Below are positions 38,408 through 46,631 of a stretch of DNA of 64,000 nucleotides, in pieces. A program made the translations under genes and the position numbers. The notes beneath the pieces are model-generated. The model did not search any database. It was not told where the DNA came from and saw only the letters and a list, made by a program, of their open reading frames with translations. The first letter of the stretch is position 1. The number at the start of each line of letters is the position of its first letter. The DNA is from Streptomyces sp. 846.5 (lineage in GTDB: Bacteria > Actinomycetota > Actinomycetes > Streptomycetales > Streptomycetaceae). The DNA is taken from positions 1,612,001 through 1,676,000 of the forward strand of contig NZ_SOBN01000002.1 in assembly GCF_004365705.1 (NCBI RefSeq), read 5' to 3'.

Positions 38408-38851
38408 GTGGAGTTCCATCTGCTGACCGGGGGCGTGGGCGCGCCACAGCTGCGCCTCGACCTGGACGGCGGCAGCGGGACGGCGGCGAGGGCCAGGGAG
38501 GCCGTCGCCGGGTTCCTCACCGCCCTGGCCCGGAGCTGCCGTCCGAGCCGCCGGGGCGCTCCCGGGGACGTCCTGATCGTGGTCTCGGAACTCGTCACCA
38601 ACGCGGTGCGCCACGCCCCCGGCGCACTGACCGTCAGCCTGGCCCATCTGCCCGGCGAGGTGCGGATAACGGTGCGTGACAGCAGCCCCGCCGCGCCCCG
38701 GGCCCGCCCGCCCGACCTGAGAACCGGCAACGGCGGCTTCGGCTGGCCCACCGTCCAACGCCTCGCCCGGGAGGTCCGGGTGGTCCCCCGCCGGGGCGGC
38801 AAGGAGATCCATGCCTACGTGCCCTGGGAAGCCGACGAGGCCGACGCGTAG
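38408..38851 (+). CDS. RsbW-like ATP-binding protein (HATPase_c, anti-sigma type)
   Basis: 147-residue GHKL ATPase domain: N-box SELVTNAVRHAPG around residues 61-73, G1-like RITVRDSSPAAP and NGGFGWPTVQRLA. There is no sensor or transmembrane part. Streptomycetes encode dozens of such single-domain kinases or anti-sigma factors; the partner is not visible here. GTG start with AAGGA upstream. Follows Ku by 81 nt. Confidence 0.88.
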   Translation: MEFHLLTGGVGAPQLRLDLDGGSGTAARAREAVAGFLTALARSCRPSRRGAPGDVLIVVSELVTNAVRHAPGALTVSLAHLPGEVRITVRDSSPAAPRARPPDLRTGNGGFGWPTVQRLAREVRVVPRRGGKEIHAYVPWEADEADA

Positions 38852-38898
38852 GGTGGGGCGCGCCACAGAACACCCACACACCTGCACAAGGAACTCAC

Positions 38899-40023
38899 CT
38901 GCGCCGTTTGACCCTCCTGCTGGCACTGGTGGTGTGTGTCGTCCTGGTGCTGCTGCCCCCGTCCTCGACGACGCCGGCCTCCACCCGACCGGCCCTGCCC
39001 TCCCTGCGCCTGGGCATCGCCTACGGCGACACCCTCGTTCGGATGTCCCATGCGGATCTCGCCGCATCGCTCGACGACGCGGTCGCGGTGGGCGCGCAGT
39101 GGGTGCGGGCGGACCTGTCCTGGGACGACATCCAGAGGGACGCACCGGACAGGTACGACTGGCAGCTGTTCGACCGGGTCGTCGACGCCGCCGCCGCACG
39201 TGGCCTCACCGTCCTGCCGGTCCTCGCCTACACGCCGACGTGGGCACGGTCCCCGGGCTGCACGAGCGACAAGTGTCCGCCCGCCGATCCGGCAGCGTTC
39301 GCCGCGTTCGCCGCCGCTGCGGCCAAGCGGTACGCGCCGCGCGGTGTTCACGTCTGGGAGGTGTGGAACGAGCCCAACCTCAGCGGCTTCTGGCAGCCCG
39401 CACCCGACCCGGCCGCGTACACGACGCTGCTGCGGGCGACCAGCCGGGCGCTTCGGAGTGCGGATCCGTCGGCGTATGTGATCCTCGGCGGCCTTGCCGC
39501 GACGCGTACCGCCGGCGGGGCGATCTCGCCGACGGACTTCCTGGCGGCTGTGTCGGCGCTCGGTGGGAACCGGCTCGTCGACGCCGTCGGCTACCACCCG
39601 TACACCTATCCGTACCTCGCCGGCGCCGCGACGTCGTGGGGAACCGCCTGGGAGCGGATCGACCGTACCCGGACCAGCCTGCGCAGCGTGCTGTCGGCGA
39701 ACGGCACCCCCGACCTGCCGGTGTGGGTCACCGAGACCGGGGCGCCGACCGGCGGCCCCGGCGCACCGTCCGACGGGCGGCCCTCGACGATCGGGCCGAC
39801 GACGACGCATGTGACCGAGGCCCGGCAGGCCTCGATCGCGGCGGACGCGGTGCGGACGGCGGCCGCCGACCCGGGCGTGGGCGCACTCTTCTGGTACTCC
39901 GACCGCGATCTGGGCACCGACCCGTCGTCGAACGAGAACTTCTACGGCCTGCGCCGCGCCGACGGAAGCGCCAAGCCCGCCTTCGCCGCCCTGCGCGGCG
40001 CCATTGCCGCACTCGGCGGCTGA
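38899..40023 (+). CDS. Secreted clan-A glycoside hydrolase (GH39/GH5-like)
   Basis: 374 residues if it starts at CTG 38899, 371 if at TTG 38908. CTG is favoured because AAGGA (38888-38892) lies 6 nt before it but 15 nt before the TTG, and because it adds Arg-Arg in front of the hydrophobic signal helix. A TIM-barrel hydrolase follows: acid/base Glu in VWEVWNEPNLSGF (Glu158 in the CTG numbering) and nucleophile Glu in VWVTETGAP (Glu279). Probably exported and possibly lipid- or membrane-held, since no clear cleavage site is seen. It ends 8 nt from the convergent glycan operon and may trim that glycan. Confidence 0.85.
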   Translation: MRRLTLLLALVVCVVLVLLPPSSTTPASTRPALPSLRLGIAYGDTLVRMSHADLAASLDDAVAVGAQWVRADLSWDDIQRDAPDRYDWQLFDRVVDAAAARGLTVLPVLAYTPTWARSPGCTSDKCPPADPAAFAAFAAAAAKRYAPRGVHVWEVWNEPNLSGFWQPAPDPAAYTTLLRATSRALRSADPSAYVILGGLAATRTAGGAISPTDFLAAVSALGGNRLVDAVGYHPYTYPYLAGAATSWGTAWERIDRTRTSLRSVLSANGTPDLPVWVTETGAPTGGPGAPSDGRPSTIGPTTTHVTEARQASIAADAVRTAAADPGVGALFWYSDRDLGTDPSSNENFYGLRRADGSAKPAFAALRGAIAALGG

Positions 40024-40030
40024 CGGACGC

Positions 40031-42301
40031 TCAGCGGAGCAGCGACCGGAACAGCCGGAGGTAACGGTCGGTCAGCGCCGGCCAGGCGTAGCACTCGACC
40101 GCCTCCTTGTGGCCGGCCGCGCCCAGGCGGTCGGCCAGATCGGCGTCCTGAAGGAGTCGGCGGCAGGCCCCGGACAGTGCGTCGGCGTCATCGGGCGGGA
40201 CGAGCAGACCGGTGACGTCATGCGTGATGACATGCGGGATGCCGCCCACGTCGGAGCCGACGACGGGCGTGCCGCAGGCCATCGCCTCGGCGAGGGCCAT
40301 GCCGAAGGACTCCGCCTCCGTGCGCGAGGGCAGTACCAGTACGGCCGCGGTCTGCAGTTCGGCGACGAGCGCGTCCCCGGTGAGTTCGCCGGTGAAGGCC
40401 ACGCGGGCGGCGATGCCGAGCTGCTCGGCGAGTGCCGCATGATCGGGGACCGCGTCCCCGCCTCCCACGAGTCGTAGCCGTGCGTCGGGCAGGTCGGCCA
40501 GCAACGCGAACGCCCGGAGCAGGACGTCGACGCCCTTCCACGCCGACGAGCGGTCCATGCGTCCGACATAGACGAGAGTCCTCGGACGCGTCGAGGCCGG
40601 CGCACCGGGAGTGAACCGGCTGATGTCGACGCCGGGCGTGATCTGCACCGCGCCGGCGCGGCCGTAGGCGAGCGAGACCGGCGAGACGGCGACCAGCGCG
40701 CGGGCACGCGAGAACACCCTCGGCAGCGCATGCCGCTCGTAGGCGGCGATCAGCCGGTCGGCATTCCTGCTCCCCTTGCTCCCCTTGAACATCGAGCCGG
40801 CGTGGTAGGTCAGCACGGTCGGACGCCGCCCGGCCACGGCGATCGCCAGATCCCCCAGGCCGGGCACCGGTGCGTGGGCGTTGACGAGGTCGACGTCGAA
40901 ACGACGCAGCCACCGGCGCAGCTGTAGCGGCCACAGCGGGCTGACCGGGGTGTTCGACAGCCGCGCCCAGGTCCCGAGCCGGACCACCGGCACGCCGGCG
41001 TCCTCTCCGACCGAGGTCCGCCGCCCTGCCGTGTTCGTGGTGAGGACGACGGCACGCAGCGCGGGATCGTCGGCGACCGCGCGGGCCACGCGCGCGACGT
41101 AGTTCTCAACCCCGCCGACCTTCGGCGGATAGTAGGGCGCGACGAGGGCGACCGTGCGTATCCGGCGGTCGCCGCCGTCCAGGGCACGGTCGAAGAGCTC
41201 TGCGGTGCGGTCGGACTGGCGCTCCCAGGACAGATCTTCGGCCACGCGTCTGCGGCCGGCCTCGCCGAGGCGCTGCGCGAGCGCGTCGTCGCCGAGCACC
41301 GAGCCGAGTGCCTCGGTGAAGCCCGCGCTGTCCCCCGCTGCGACCAGCAGGCCGCTGCCCCCGTCCTGGACCAGCGACGGGATTCCGCCGACCCGGGTCG
41401 TGACGACCGGGCGTCCGCAGGCCATCGCCTCGACCAGCACGCTGGGGAAGCTGTCGTAGTACGTCGGCAGGGCCAGGACGCGGGCGCGTCGATACGCCAC
41501 GGCCAGTTCCTCACCCTCCAGCCGACCGGTGAAGGTCACCTGGCGGGTGAGCCCGAGCCGGTCCGCGAGCGCCTCGTGGTCGGCGGCTGCCGACCCCGAG
41601 CCCACCACCTCGAGGTGCACGTCCGGGACCGTCCGCTTCAGCACCGCAACCGAGCGAAGCAGGTCGGACAAGCCCTTGTAGGAGGCGCTGCGCTCCAGTG
41701 ACCCGGCGAAGACGATGCGCGGCTCGGCCGGAATCGGACTCACCGTGAAGCGGTCGAGGTCGACGCCGGGTGAGATCGTCGTCGAGCGTCCCGCGAAGAG
41801 GTCGGGCAGGTCGGCGGCGACGTAGTCCGACGAGCACACGATCGCGCGTGCGCGACGCGCGGTCCCGGCCAGCAGGGTCCGCTCGTACGCCGCGCACACC
41901 AGGTCCGGCAGCATCCGTCCCTTGCGCATCCGGCCGGTGTGGTAAGTGAGCACGAACGGCAGCTCCCCGCAGGCGCGGGCGGCCGCGTCGGCGAAGAGCG
42001 GAACCGGCGCGTGCGCGTTGACGAGGTCGACCCGCTCCTCGTCGATGATGCTGCGGAGGCGGCGGCGCCAGTGCAGGCCGAGCGGTGTGTTGGAGGTCTT
42101 CGCGGGCGCCGCGATTCGGTACACCGGCATGCCGTCGGGGCCGTCGGACCGCCCGGTCTCCGCCCCCCTCGCGGCGGTCGTCGCAATCACGACCCGGTAG
42201 CCGTGCCGTGACTGCAGCAGTCGTGCGAGGTGCCAGACGTACTGCTGCACGCCACCGAGGTCGGGTGGGAAGTACGGCGTGGCGAGCAGAACCGTGGTCA
42301 T
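40031..42301 (-). CDS. Tandem double-GT4 glycosyltransferase fusion
   Basis: 756 residues made of two complete GT4 (GT-B) units. Unit 1 (1 to about 375) starts VLLATPYFPPDLGGVQQYV and has its E-x7-E region at DSFPSVLVEAMACGRPV. Unit 2 (about 381-756) starts VALVAPYYPPKVGGVENYV and has EAESFGMALAEAMACGTPV. Both contain NTPLG/NTPVS and LVNAHAPVP, so the halves arose by duplication. Each half has the length of one normal GT4 (about 375 aa). One polypeptide could add two successive sugars. Last gene of the ten-gene operon; the start overlaps the pyruvyl transferase stop (ATGA). Confidence 0.92.
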   Translation of the reverse strand: MTTVLLATPYFPPDLGGVQQYVWHLARLLQSRHGYRVVIATTAARGAETGRSDGPDGMPVYRIAAPAKTSNTPLGLHWRRRLRSIIDEERVDLVNAHAPVPLFADAAARACGELPFVLTYHTGRMRKGRMLPDLVCAAYERTLLAGTARRARAIVCSSDYVAADLPDLFAGRSTTISPGVDLDRFTVSPIPAEPRIVFAGSLERSASYKGLSDLLRSVAVLKRTVPDVHLEVVGSGSAAADHEALADRLGLTRQVTFTGRLEGEELAVAYRRARVLALPTYYDSFPSVLVEAMACGRPVVTTRVGGIPSLVQDGGSGLLVAAGDSAGFTEALGSVLGDDALAQRLGEAGRRRVAEDLSWERQSDRTAELFDRALDGGDRRIRTVALVAPYYPPKVGGVENYVARVARAVADDPALRAVVLTTNTAGRRTSVGEDAGVPVVRLGTWARLSNTPVSPLWPLQLRRWLRRFDVDLVNAHAPVPGLGDLAIAVAGRRPTVLTYHAGSMFKGSKGSRNADRLIAAYERHALPRVFSRARALVAVSPVSLAYGRAGAVQITPGVDISRFTPGAPASTRPRTLVYVGRMDRSSAWKGVDVLLRAFALLADLPDARLRLVGGGDAVPDHAALAEQLGIAARVAFTGELTGDALVAELQTAAVLVLPSRTEAESFGMALAEAMACGTPVVGSDVGGIPHVITHDVTGLLVPPDDADALSGACRRLLQDADLADRLGAAGHKEAVECYAWPALTDRYLRLFRSLLR

Positions 42302-43578
42302 GATGCCACCCCGGCCCGCTCGTGCACCTGCTCCGGCAGCAACTCACCGAGCTGCTCCGACAGTTGCTCCGCCTGCACGATGTACTCCGGCAGCCGCTGC
42401 CGGAGTGCCGCGGCATAGTCCTCGCGGTCTGCTTCGAGCCGCTGCACCAGCGACCAGAGGCGCTGGTACGTCACGTCGGCGATGGGCAGGACCCACTCCT
42501 CCAGACCGAGGTCACGCATGATCCCGCGGGTCTTGTGCTCGTACTCGATCGCGACACAGGGAACACCACTGGTGAGCGAGAAGATCACTGAGTGGAAGCG
42601 GGTGCCGATCAGCAGGGCGCACTCACCGTAGAGGCCCTTCAGATCGCGGTAGTCGACGCGATCGTCGATCCACAGCGGCTGGGTGGTGCAGTAGCCGGCG
42701 ATGCGGCCGCCGACGACGCGGTCGTCGTCGCCGAGATAGTCCGTGCTCACCTGCGGAATGAGCACCACGCGGGCCCCGCTCGCCTGGATCGAGTCGATCG
42801 TCTCGGCGACGGCGCGCTCGTAGCGCTCCTGGGCGGCCGGAGCGAGCCAGCGGCGCGCGGTGACGCCCACCAGGCGCGTGGTGGCGTCGACACCGAGACG
42901 GGCACGCCAGTCCGAGGTCTTCGCGGGGGCGAAGGCGAAACCGGAGTCGACCCCGCGAAGGATCCGCGCAGCGGGCACACCGCACTCCTGCAGGATCTCG
43001 GCGCTGACGTCCTCCCGGACCAGGACCAGCGCCGCGCGGCGCAGCACATGGGCGACCAGGCGCCGCTGCGGGGCGGCGGGGAAGGGTCCGTACGACTGCG
43101 GCGCGAAGACGACGGGGACGTCGCGGCGCAGCGCCATCAGGGCCGGGAGCAGGACGAAGAAGACGTTCTGGTAACCGTCGAGACCGGGCCGCGCGTTGAG
43201 GTAGCCGCCGCCCATCGACACCACGAGGTCCGCTGTGGACACGGCGTCGGTCTCGCACCGTACCTCGGCCGGCAGCACCGGCCGCAGCGCGCGGGACAGG
43301 AACTGAGGCAGCACCAGGTGGGCGGTACCGAAGGCGAGCGCCAGGAGCCTGCGCGCCATTCGCCGCAGCCTGGGGATCTCAGCCGCGGAGACATAGCGGC
43401 GGATCGAACCGATGTTCTCGGCGTTCTCGAACGAGGGGTGGGTGGCGGCGTCCTCCATCCCCGCTATCCGTACCCGGGCGTCCGGGAACGCCTCGCGGAT
43501 CTGGCGCAGGCAGACCGAGAGCAGCGCCGCGTCGCCGGCGTTCTCCCGTACGTACGCATTGATGACGACAACCTTCAT
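42298..43578 (-). CDS. Polysaccharide pyruvyl transferase family protein (CsaB/WcaK-like)
   Basis: 426 residues from the ATG at 43576-43578 (GGAGGAAG upstream). It begins VVVINAYVRENAGDAALLSV, the NxGDxA motif of the PS_pyruv_trans family, with VVSMGGGYLN, VVFAPQSYGPF and the late IGTRFHSVIFSLTSGVPCVAIEYEHKT, whose Arg/His pair is conserved. Family members transfer pyruvate from phosphoenolpyruvate as a ketal to a sugar of a surface polysaccharide, giving it negative charge. The stop overlaps the double-GT4 gene and the start overlaps the flippase stop. Confidence 0.91.
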   Translation of the reverse strand: MKVVVINAYVRENAGDAALLSVCLRQIREAFPDARVRIAGMEDAATHPSFENAENIGSIRRYVSAAEIPRLRRMARRLLALAFGTAHLVLPQFLSRALRPVLPAEVRCETDAVSTADLVVSMGGGYLNARPGLDGYQNVFFVLLPALMALRRDVPVVFAPQSYGPFPAAPQRRLVAHVLRRAALVLVREDVSAEILQECGVPAARILRGVDSGFAFAPAKTSDWRARLGVDATTRLVGVTARRWLAPAAQERYERAVAETIDSIQASGARVVLIPQVSTDYLGDDDRVVGGRIAGYCTTQPLWIDDRVDYRDLKGLYGECALLIGTRFHSVIFSLTSGVPCVAIEYEHKTRGIMRDLGLEEWVLPIADVTYQRLWSLVQRLEADREDYAAALRQRLPEYIVQAEQLSEQLGELLPEQVHERAGVAS

Positions 43579-44933
43579 CGACGGTCTTCCTCCAGAAGAA
43601 CGGGCTCGGGCAGTTGGCTCGTGGGTGAGGGTGCGGCGCGCCCGCCGAACAGCGCCAGGACGGCGTAGGCACCGGACGCGAGGTTGCCGATGTCCCAGGC
43701 CCAGCCCATCCAGACGAGTCCGCGGGACGCCCACAGGACGGCGAGGCCGATGGTGACGACGGAGTAGACGACGTTGCTGACGATGAGATGCGTCATCCGT
43801 CGGGCCAGCTTGAGCGCGAAGCTCGCCCAGGTGTTCAGCGCGACGGCGAGCGCGCCGAGGGAGAGCACGACGAGCAGCGGTTGCGCACGGACCCCGTAAC
43901 TGCCGCCGAAGAGTTGCAGCAGCAGACCGCTGCCGGCCGCCATCACCGCTGCGGCGGGCGCCTGGACCGCGGCGACGACGGCCGCCGACCGTCGCAGCAG
44001 CTCCCCGAAGCGCGACTCGTCGTAGGAGACCTCGGCGAACACCGCCTCACCGACGGCATAGGAGACCGAGTTGAGCAGGTTCGCCATCTGGAACGCGATG
44101 AAGTAGTAGCCGGCCTCGTCCGCTCCGAGGCGTTGCAGCACGATCATCGGGATCGCCATGATCGGTGCGAGGTTGAGGATGCTGGAGACGTGGCTCGCGG
44201 CGGAGTACCCCATCTGCTCGACCAGCGGAGTGCGGCGAGGGCGGAAGTCGAAGCGGAAGCCGAGCTTGCGCCACATGAAGAACAACGACGCGAGCACCGC
44301 CGCGACGTAGCCGCCCCCGGTCGCTCCCAGGATGCCGAACGCCCCCAGACCCAGCAGGGCCAGGGGCAGCGCGAGCTTGGTCAGTCCCTGGATGAAACCG
44401 TCGACGAGCACGTTGTACTGCGGCACGCGTTCGCCGACGAAGACGGCGTCGGTCAGCAGGTTGAGAGCCGCGAACACGCAGAACCCGACGAACGCCACCG
44501 ACGTCAGCGGGTCGTCCCGGACGAACAGCAGCCTCTGCCCGTACCACGGCAGGCCGAGGAGGTAGACCGACCCGACGACGCAGGCCGCCACCGCGACCAG
44601 GCCGGTCGCCTGCGTGATCTGCGCGTTGCGGGCGCCCGGAGCCGCAGGGAAGCGGATGAGTGTGCTGTTGAGCCCGAAGAGGCTGAGGTAGGCGATCAGG
44701 GACGTGGCGGAGATCAGCGATGTCGCCACGCCCACCTCCGCAGGCGTGTAGAACCGCGCGACCACGACCCAGAAGAGGAAGCCCAGGGCAGCCATCGTCG
44801 CCGTCGACGACATCAGGAAGAACGAGTTGCGCACCACCTGGTCCTGGGGACGGGCATGGTGGACGCCCACCGGACCGCGCGGGGCGCGCTCGGCGCCCCG
44901 GGCCCGCCGCACCCCCCTGATACCGCTACCCAT
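43575..44933 (-). CDS. Wzx-like polysaccharide flippase (MOP superfamily)
   Basis: 452 residues with 12-14 predicted helices. N-terminal VRNSFFLMSSTATMAALGFLFWVVVARFYTPAEVGVATSLIS is the classic polysaccharide-export signature. It would flip a lipid-linked repeat unit to the outside. The ATG at 44931-44933 overlaps the upstream gene by 8 nt; an earlier start would extend into that gene. It sits in the middle of the glycan operon. Confidence 0.9.
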   Translation of the reverse strand: MGSGIRGVRRARGAERAPRGPVGVHHARPQDQVVRNSFFLMSSTATMAALGFLFWVVVARFYTPAEVGVATSLISATSLIAYLSLFGLNSTLIRFPAAPGARNAQITQATGLVAVAACVVGSVYLLGLPWYGQRLLFVRDDPLTSVAFVGFCVFAALNLLTDAVFVGERVPQYNVLVDGFIQGLTKLALPLALLGLGAFGILGATGGGYVAAVLASLFFMWRKLGFRFDFRPRRTPLVEQMGYSAASHVSSILNLAPIMAIPMIVLQRLGADEAGYYFIAFQMANLLNSVSYAVGEAVFAEVSYDESRFGELLRRSAAVVAAVQAPAAAVMAAGSGLLLQLFGGSYGVRAQPLLVVLSLGALAVALNTWASFALKLARRMTHLIVSNVVYSVVTIGLAVLWASRGLVWMGWAWDIGNLASGAYAVLALFGGRAAPSPTSQLPEPVLLEEDRR

Positions 44934-45414
44934 GGCGCAGCGCCTCTGTCGCCTCTGTCGCCCCGTCGGCCGTCGCCGCACGGGTCCGCAGCGCGAACAG
45001 GGCGGCGGCGGAGGCCGCGAAGCACCAGACCGCTGTGGTGCCCTCGGTCGGAAAGTCGGTGAAATGGGTCAGCTGCCGGGCGATGGTTTCTGGGTGCGTG
45101 ATCGAGTTGGCGCCGAGATACGCCCACGCCAACAGGGTGTAGACGACGATCGTCCGCAGCGCCGCGTCGACCGGACCGCGACGGCGTTCCCGGCGCACCC
45201 ACAGCGTGCCGGTGCCGAGCTGCAGGGCGAACGACGCCAGTGCGGACACCGCGAAGCAGCACGCTCCGAAGGTGTCACGGCGCACCGGCAGCGGCGAGGC
45301 GATCGGCAGGGCGAGGTCCTGCAGCCGGAACACGGCCACGGCCGCGACATACAGCCAGCCCAGCAGGCCGTGGACCAGCGCCACTTCGAGTGCAGACCGA
45401 CGGAGCCCCCTCAC
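44926..45414 (-). CDS. Small four-helix membrane protein of unknown function in the glycan operon
   Basis: 162 residues with hydrophobic helices near 10-28, 48-68, 85-102 and 122-142; the loops are basic inside (RRERRRGPVDAALR). No family recognised; the layout resembles small Pr6Pr-like or FAR-17a-like integral membrane proteins, but the match is not firm. The GTG start overlaps the GT4 stop by 4 nt and the TAG stop lies 8 nt inside the flippase gene, so it is clearly a translated member of the operon. Confidence 0.8.
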   Translation of the reverse strand: MRGLRRSALEVALVHGLLGWLYVAAVAVFRLQDLALPIASPLPVRRDTFGACCFAVSALASFALQLGTGTLWVRRERRRGPVDAALRTIVVYTLLAWAYLGANSITHPETIARQLTHFTDFPTEGTTAVWCFAASAAALFALRTRAATADGATEATEALRHG

Positions 45415-46631
45415 CTCGCCTCCGCCGGGGTGCGCTCCCGCTCGACCGGCCCTCCCGGGCTCGTCTGCGGGACCCGGGCCAGGACATCGCCGTAGAGCCG
45501 GAGCAGCGAGTTGGCGTGCTCCTCCCAGGCGAAGCCCGTGACGGCGTACCGCCGCGAGTACTCGCCCGCGCGTGCACGTACCCCTGGGTCCCCGGCGAGT
45601 GCCGTCAAGGCCCCGCGCAGTGCCTCGACGTCCCGCGGCAGCAGCGTGACGTGTTCCCGGTCCAGCTCGTACGGGGCGTAGCCGGGGTCGTCGGTGGTGA
45701 CGACGGGAAGCCCCGACGCCATGGCCTCCTGGACGGTCAGCGGAAAGCCCTCGGCGGTGGACGGCAGCGCGAACACGTCGCAGGCGCGGTACACCTCGGC
45801 CAGCGCGTCCGGGGGCAGCGCGCCCAGGTGGTGCACACCGGGGCGGTTCTCCGCCGCGCGGCCCTCAGCGCCGTCCCCGACGAACACGACGTCGAACCCG
45901 GGGCCGGCCGCCGCGAGGAGCAGGTCGTAGCCCTTCTTGGGCACCAGTCTGCCGACGAAGAGGACGAGGACGCGGTCCTTCGGCAGCGCGAAGCGATCTC
46001 GCGCGCGATCGCGGTCCGCGCTGGAACTCGCGGGGCGGAACAGCTCGGTGTCCACCCCGTTCGCGAAGTGACACACGGTCTCCGGGCGCGCGCCCTGCTC
46101 GACCGCGAACGCCGCCACCGCGGTGTTGAGCACCAGGACCCGGCCGGCGCGACGCAGCAGCCCGCGCCCCGCCACCGCGTAGACGGCCCGCTGCACCCCG
46201 CGGACCAGCGCGGACGGATGCTCCACCAGGGCGATGTGCTGCGTGAGGACATGCGGCGTGCGGGTGGCCGCGCCGGCGAGTCCGGCAGCCCATGACGTCA
46301 TGTAGAGGCAGTCGTGCACATGCACGACGTCCGCCCAGCGCGCCCAGCGCAGTGCGGCGAACAGCAGCCGCGGCGCCAGGACGGGGAAGGGGACGCCCGC
46401 GCGCTCCTCCGCGCCGTTCCACGCCGCGACGCGGACGACGCGCACCCCGGGCGCGTCCGACCCGTCGTCCGTCCCGCTGCGCGACCCGCTGGTCAGCACC
46501 GTGACCTCCACGCCCCGGCGCGCGAGGTGGAGGGCCTCGTGCCGGACGACGTTCTCGATCCCGCCCACGTGCGGTGGGTAGTAGTGACCGACGAGCAGCA
46601 CACGCAGGGGACGCTCGGGCGGTGTCCTCAT
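45411..46631 (-). CDS. Family 4 glycosyltransferase
   Basis: 406 residues, GT-B fold. N-terminal VLLVGHYYPPHVGGIENVV, a donor domain with VLFVGRLVPKKGYDLLLAA, and acceptor-donor motif EGFPLTVQEAMASGLPVV (E-x7-E). It is a cytosolic, membrane-associated enzyme adding one sugar to a lipid-linked intermediate. N- and C-termini overlap neighbouring genes by 4 nt each. The donor sugar is not readable. Confidence 0.94.
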   Translation of the reverse strand: MRTPPERPLRVLLVGHYYPPHVGGIENVVRHEALHLARRGVEVTVLTSGSRSGTDDGSDAPGVRVVRVAAWNGAEERAGVPFPVLAPRLLFAALRWARWADVVHVHDCLYMTSWAAGLAGAATRTPHVLTQHIALVEHPSALVRGVQRAVYAVAGRGLLRRAGRVLVLNTAVAAFAVEQGARPETVCHFANGVDTELFRPASSSADRDRARDRFALPKDRVLVLFVGRLVPKKGYDLLLAAAGPGFDVVFVGDGAEGRAAENRPGVHHLGALPPDALAEVYRACDVFALPSTAEGFPLTVQEAMASGLPVVTTDDPGYAPYELDREHVTLLPRDVEALRGALTALAGDPGVRARAGEYSRRYAVTGFAWEEHANSLLRLYGDVLARVPQTSPGGPVERERTPAEAR

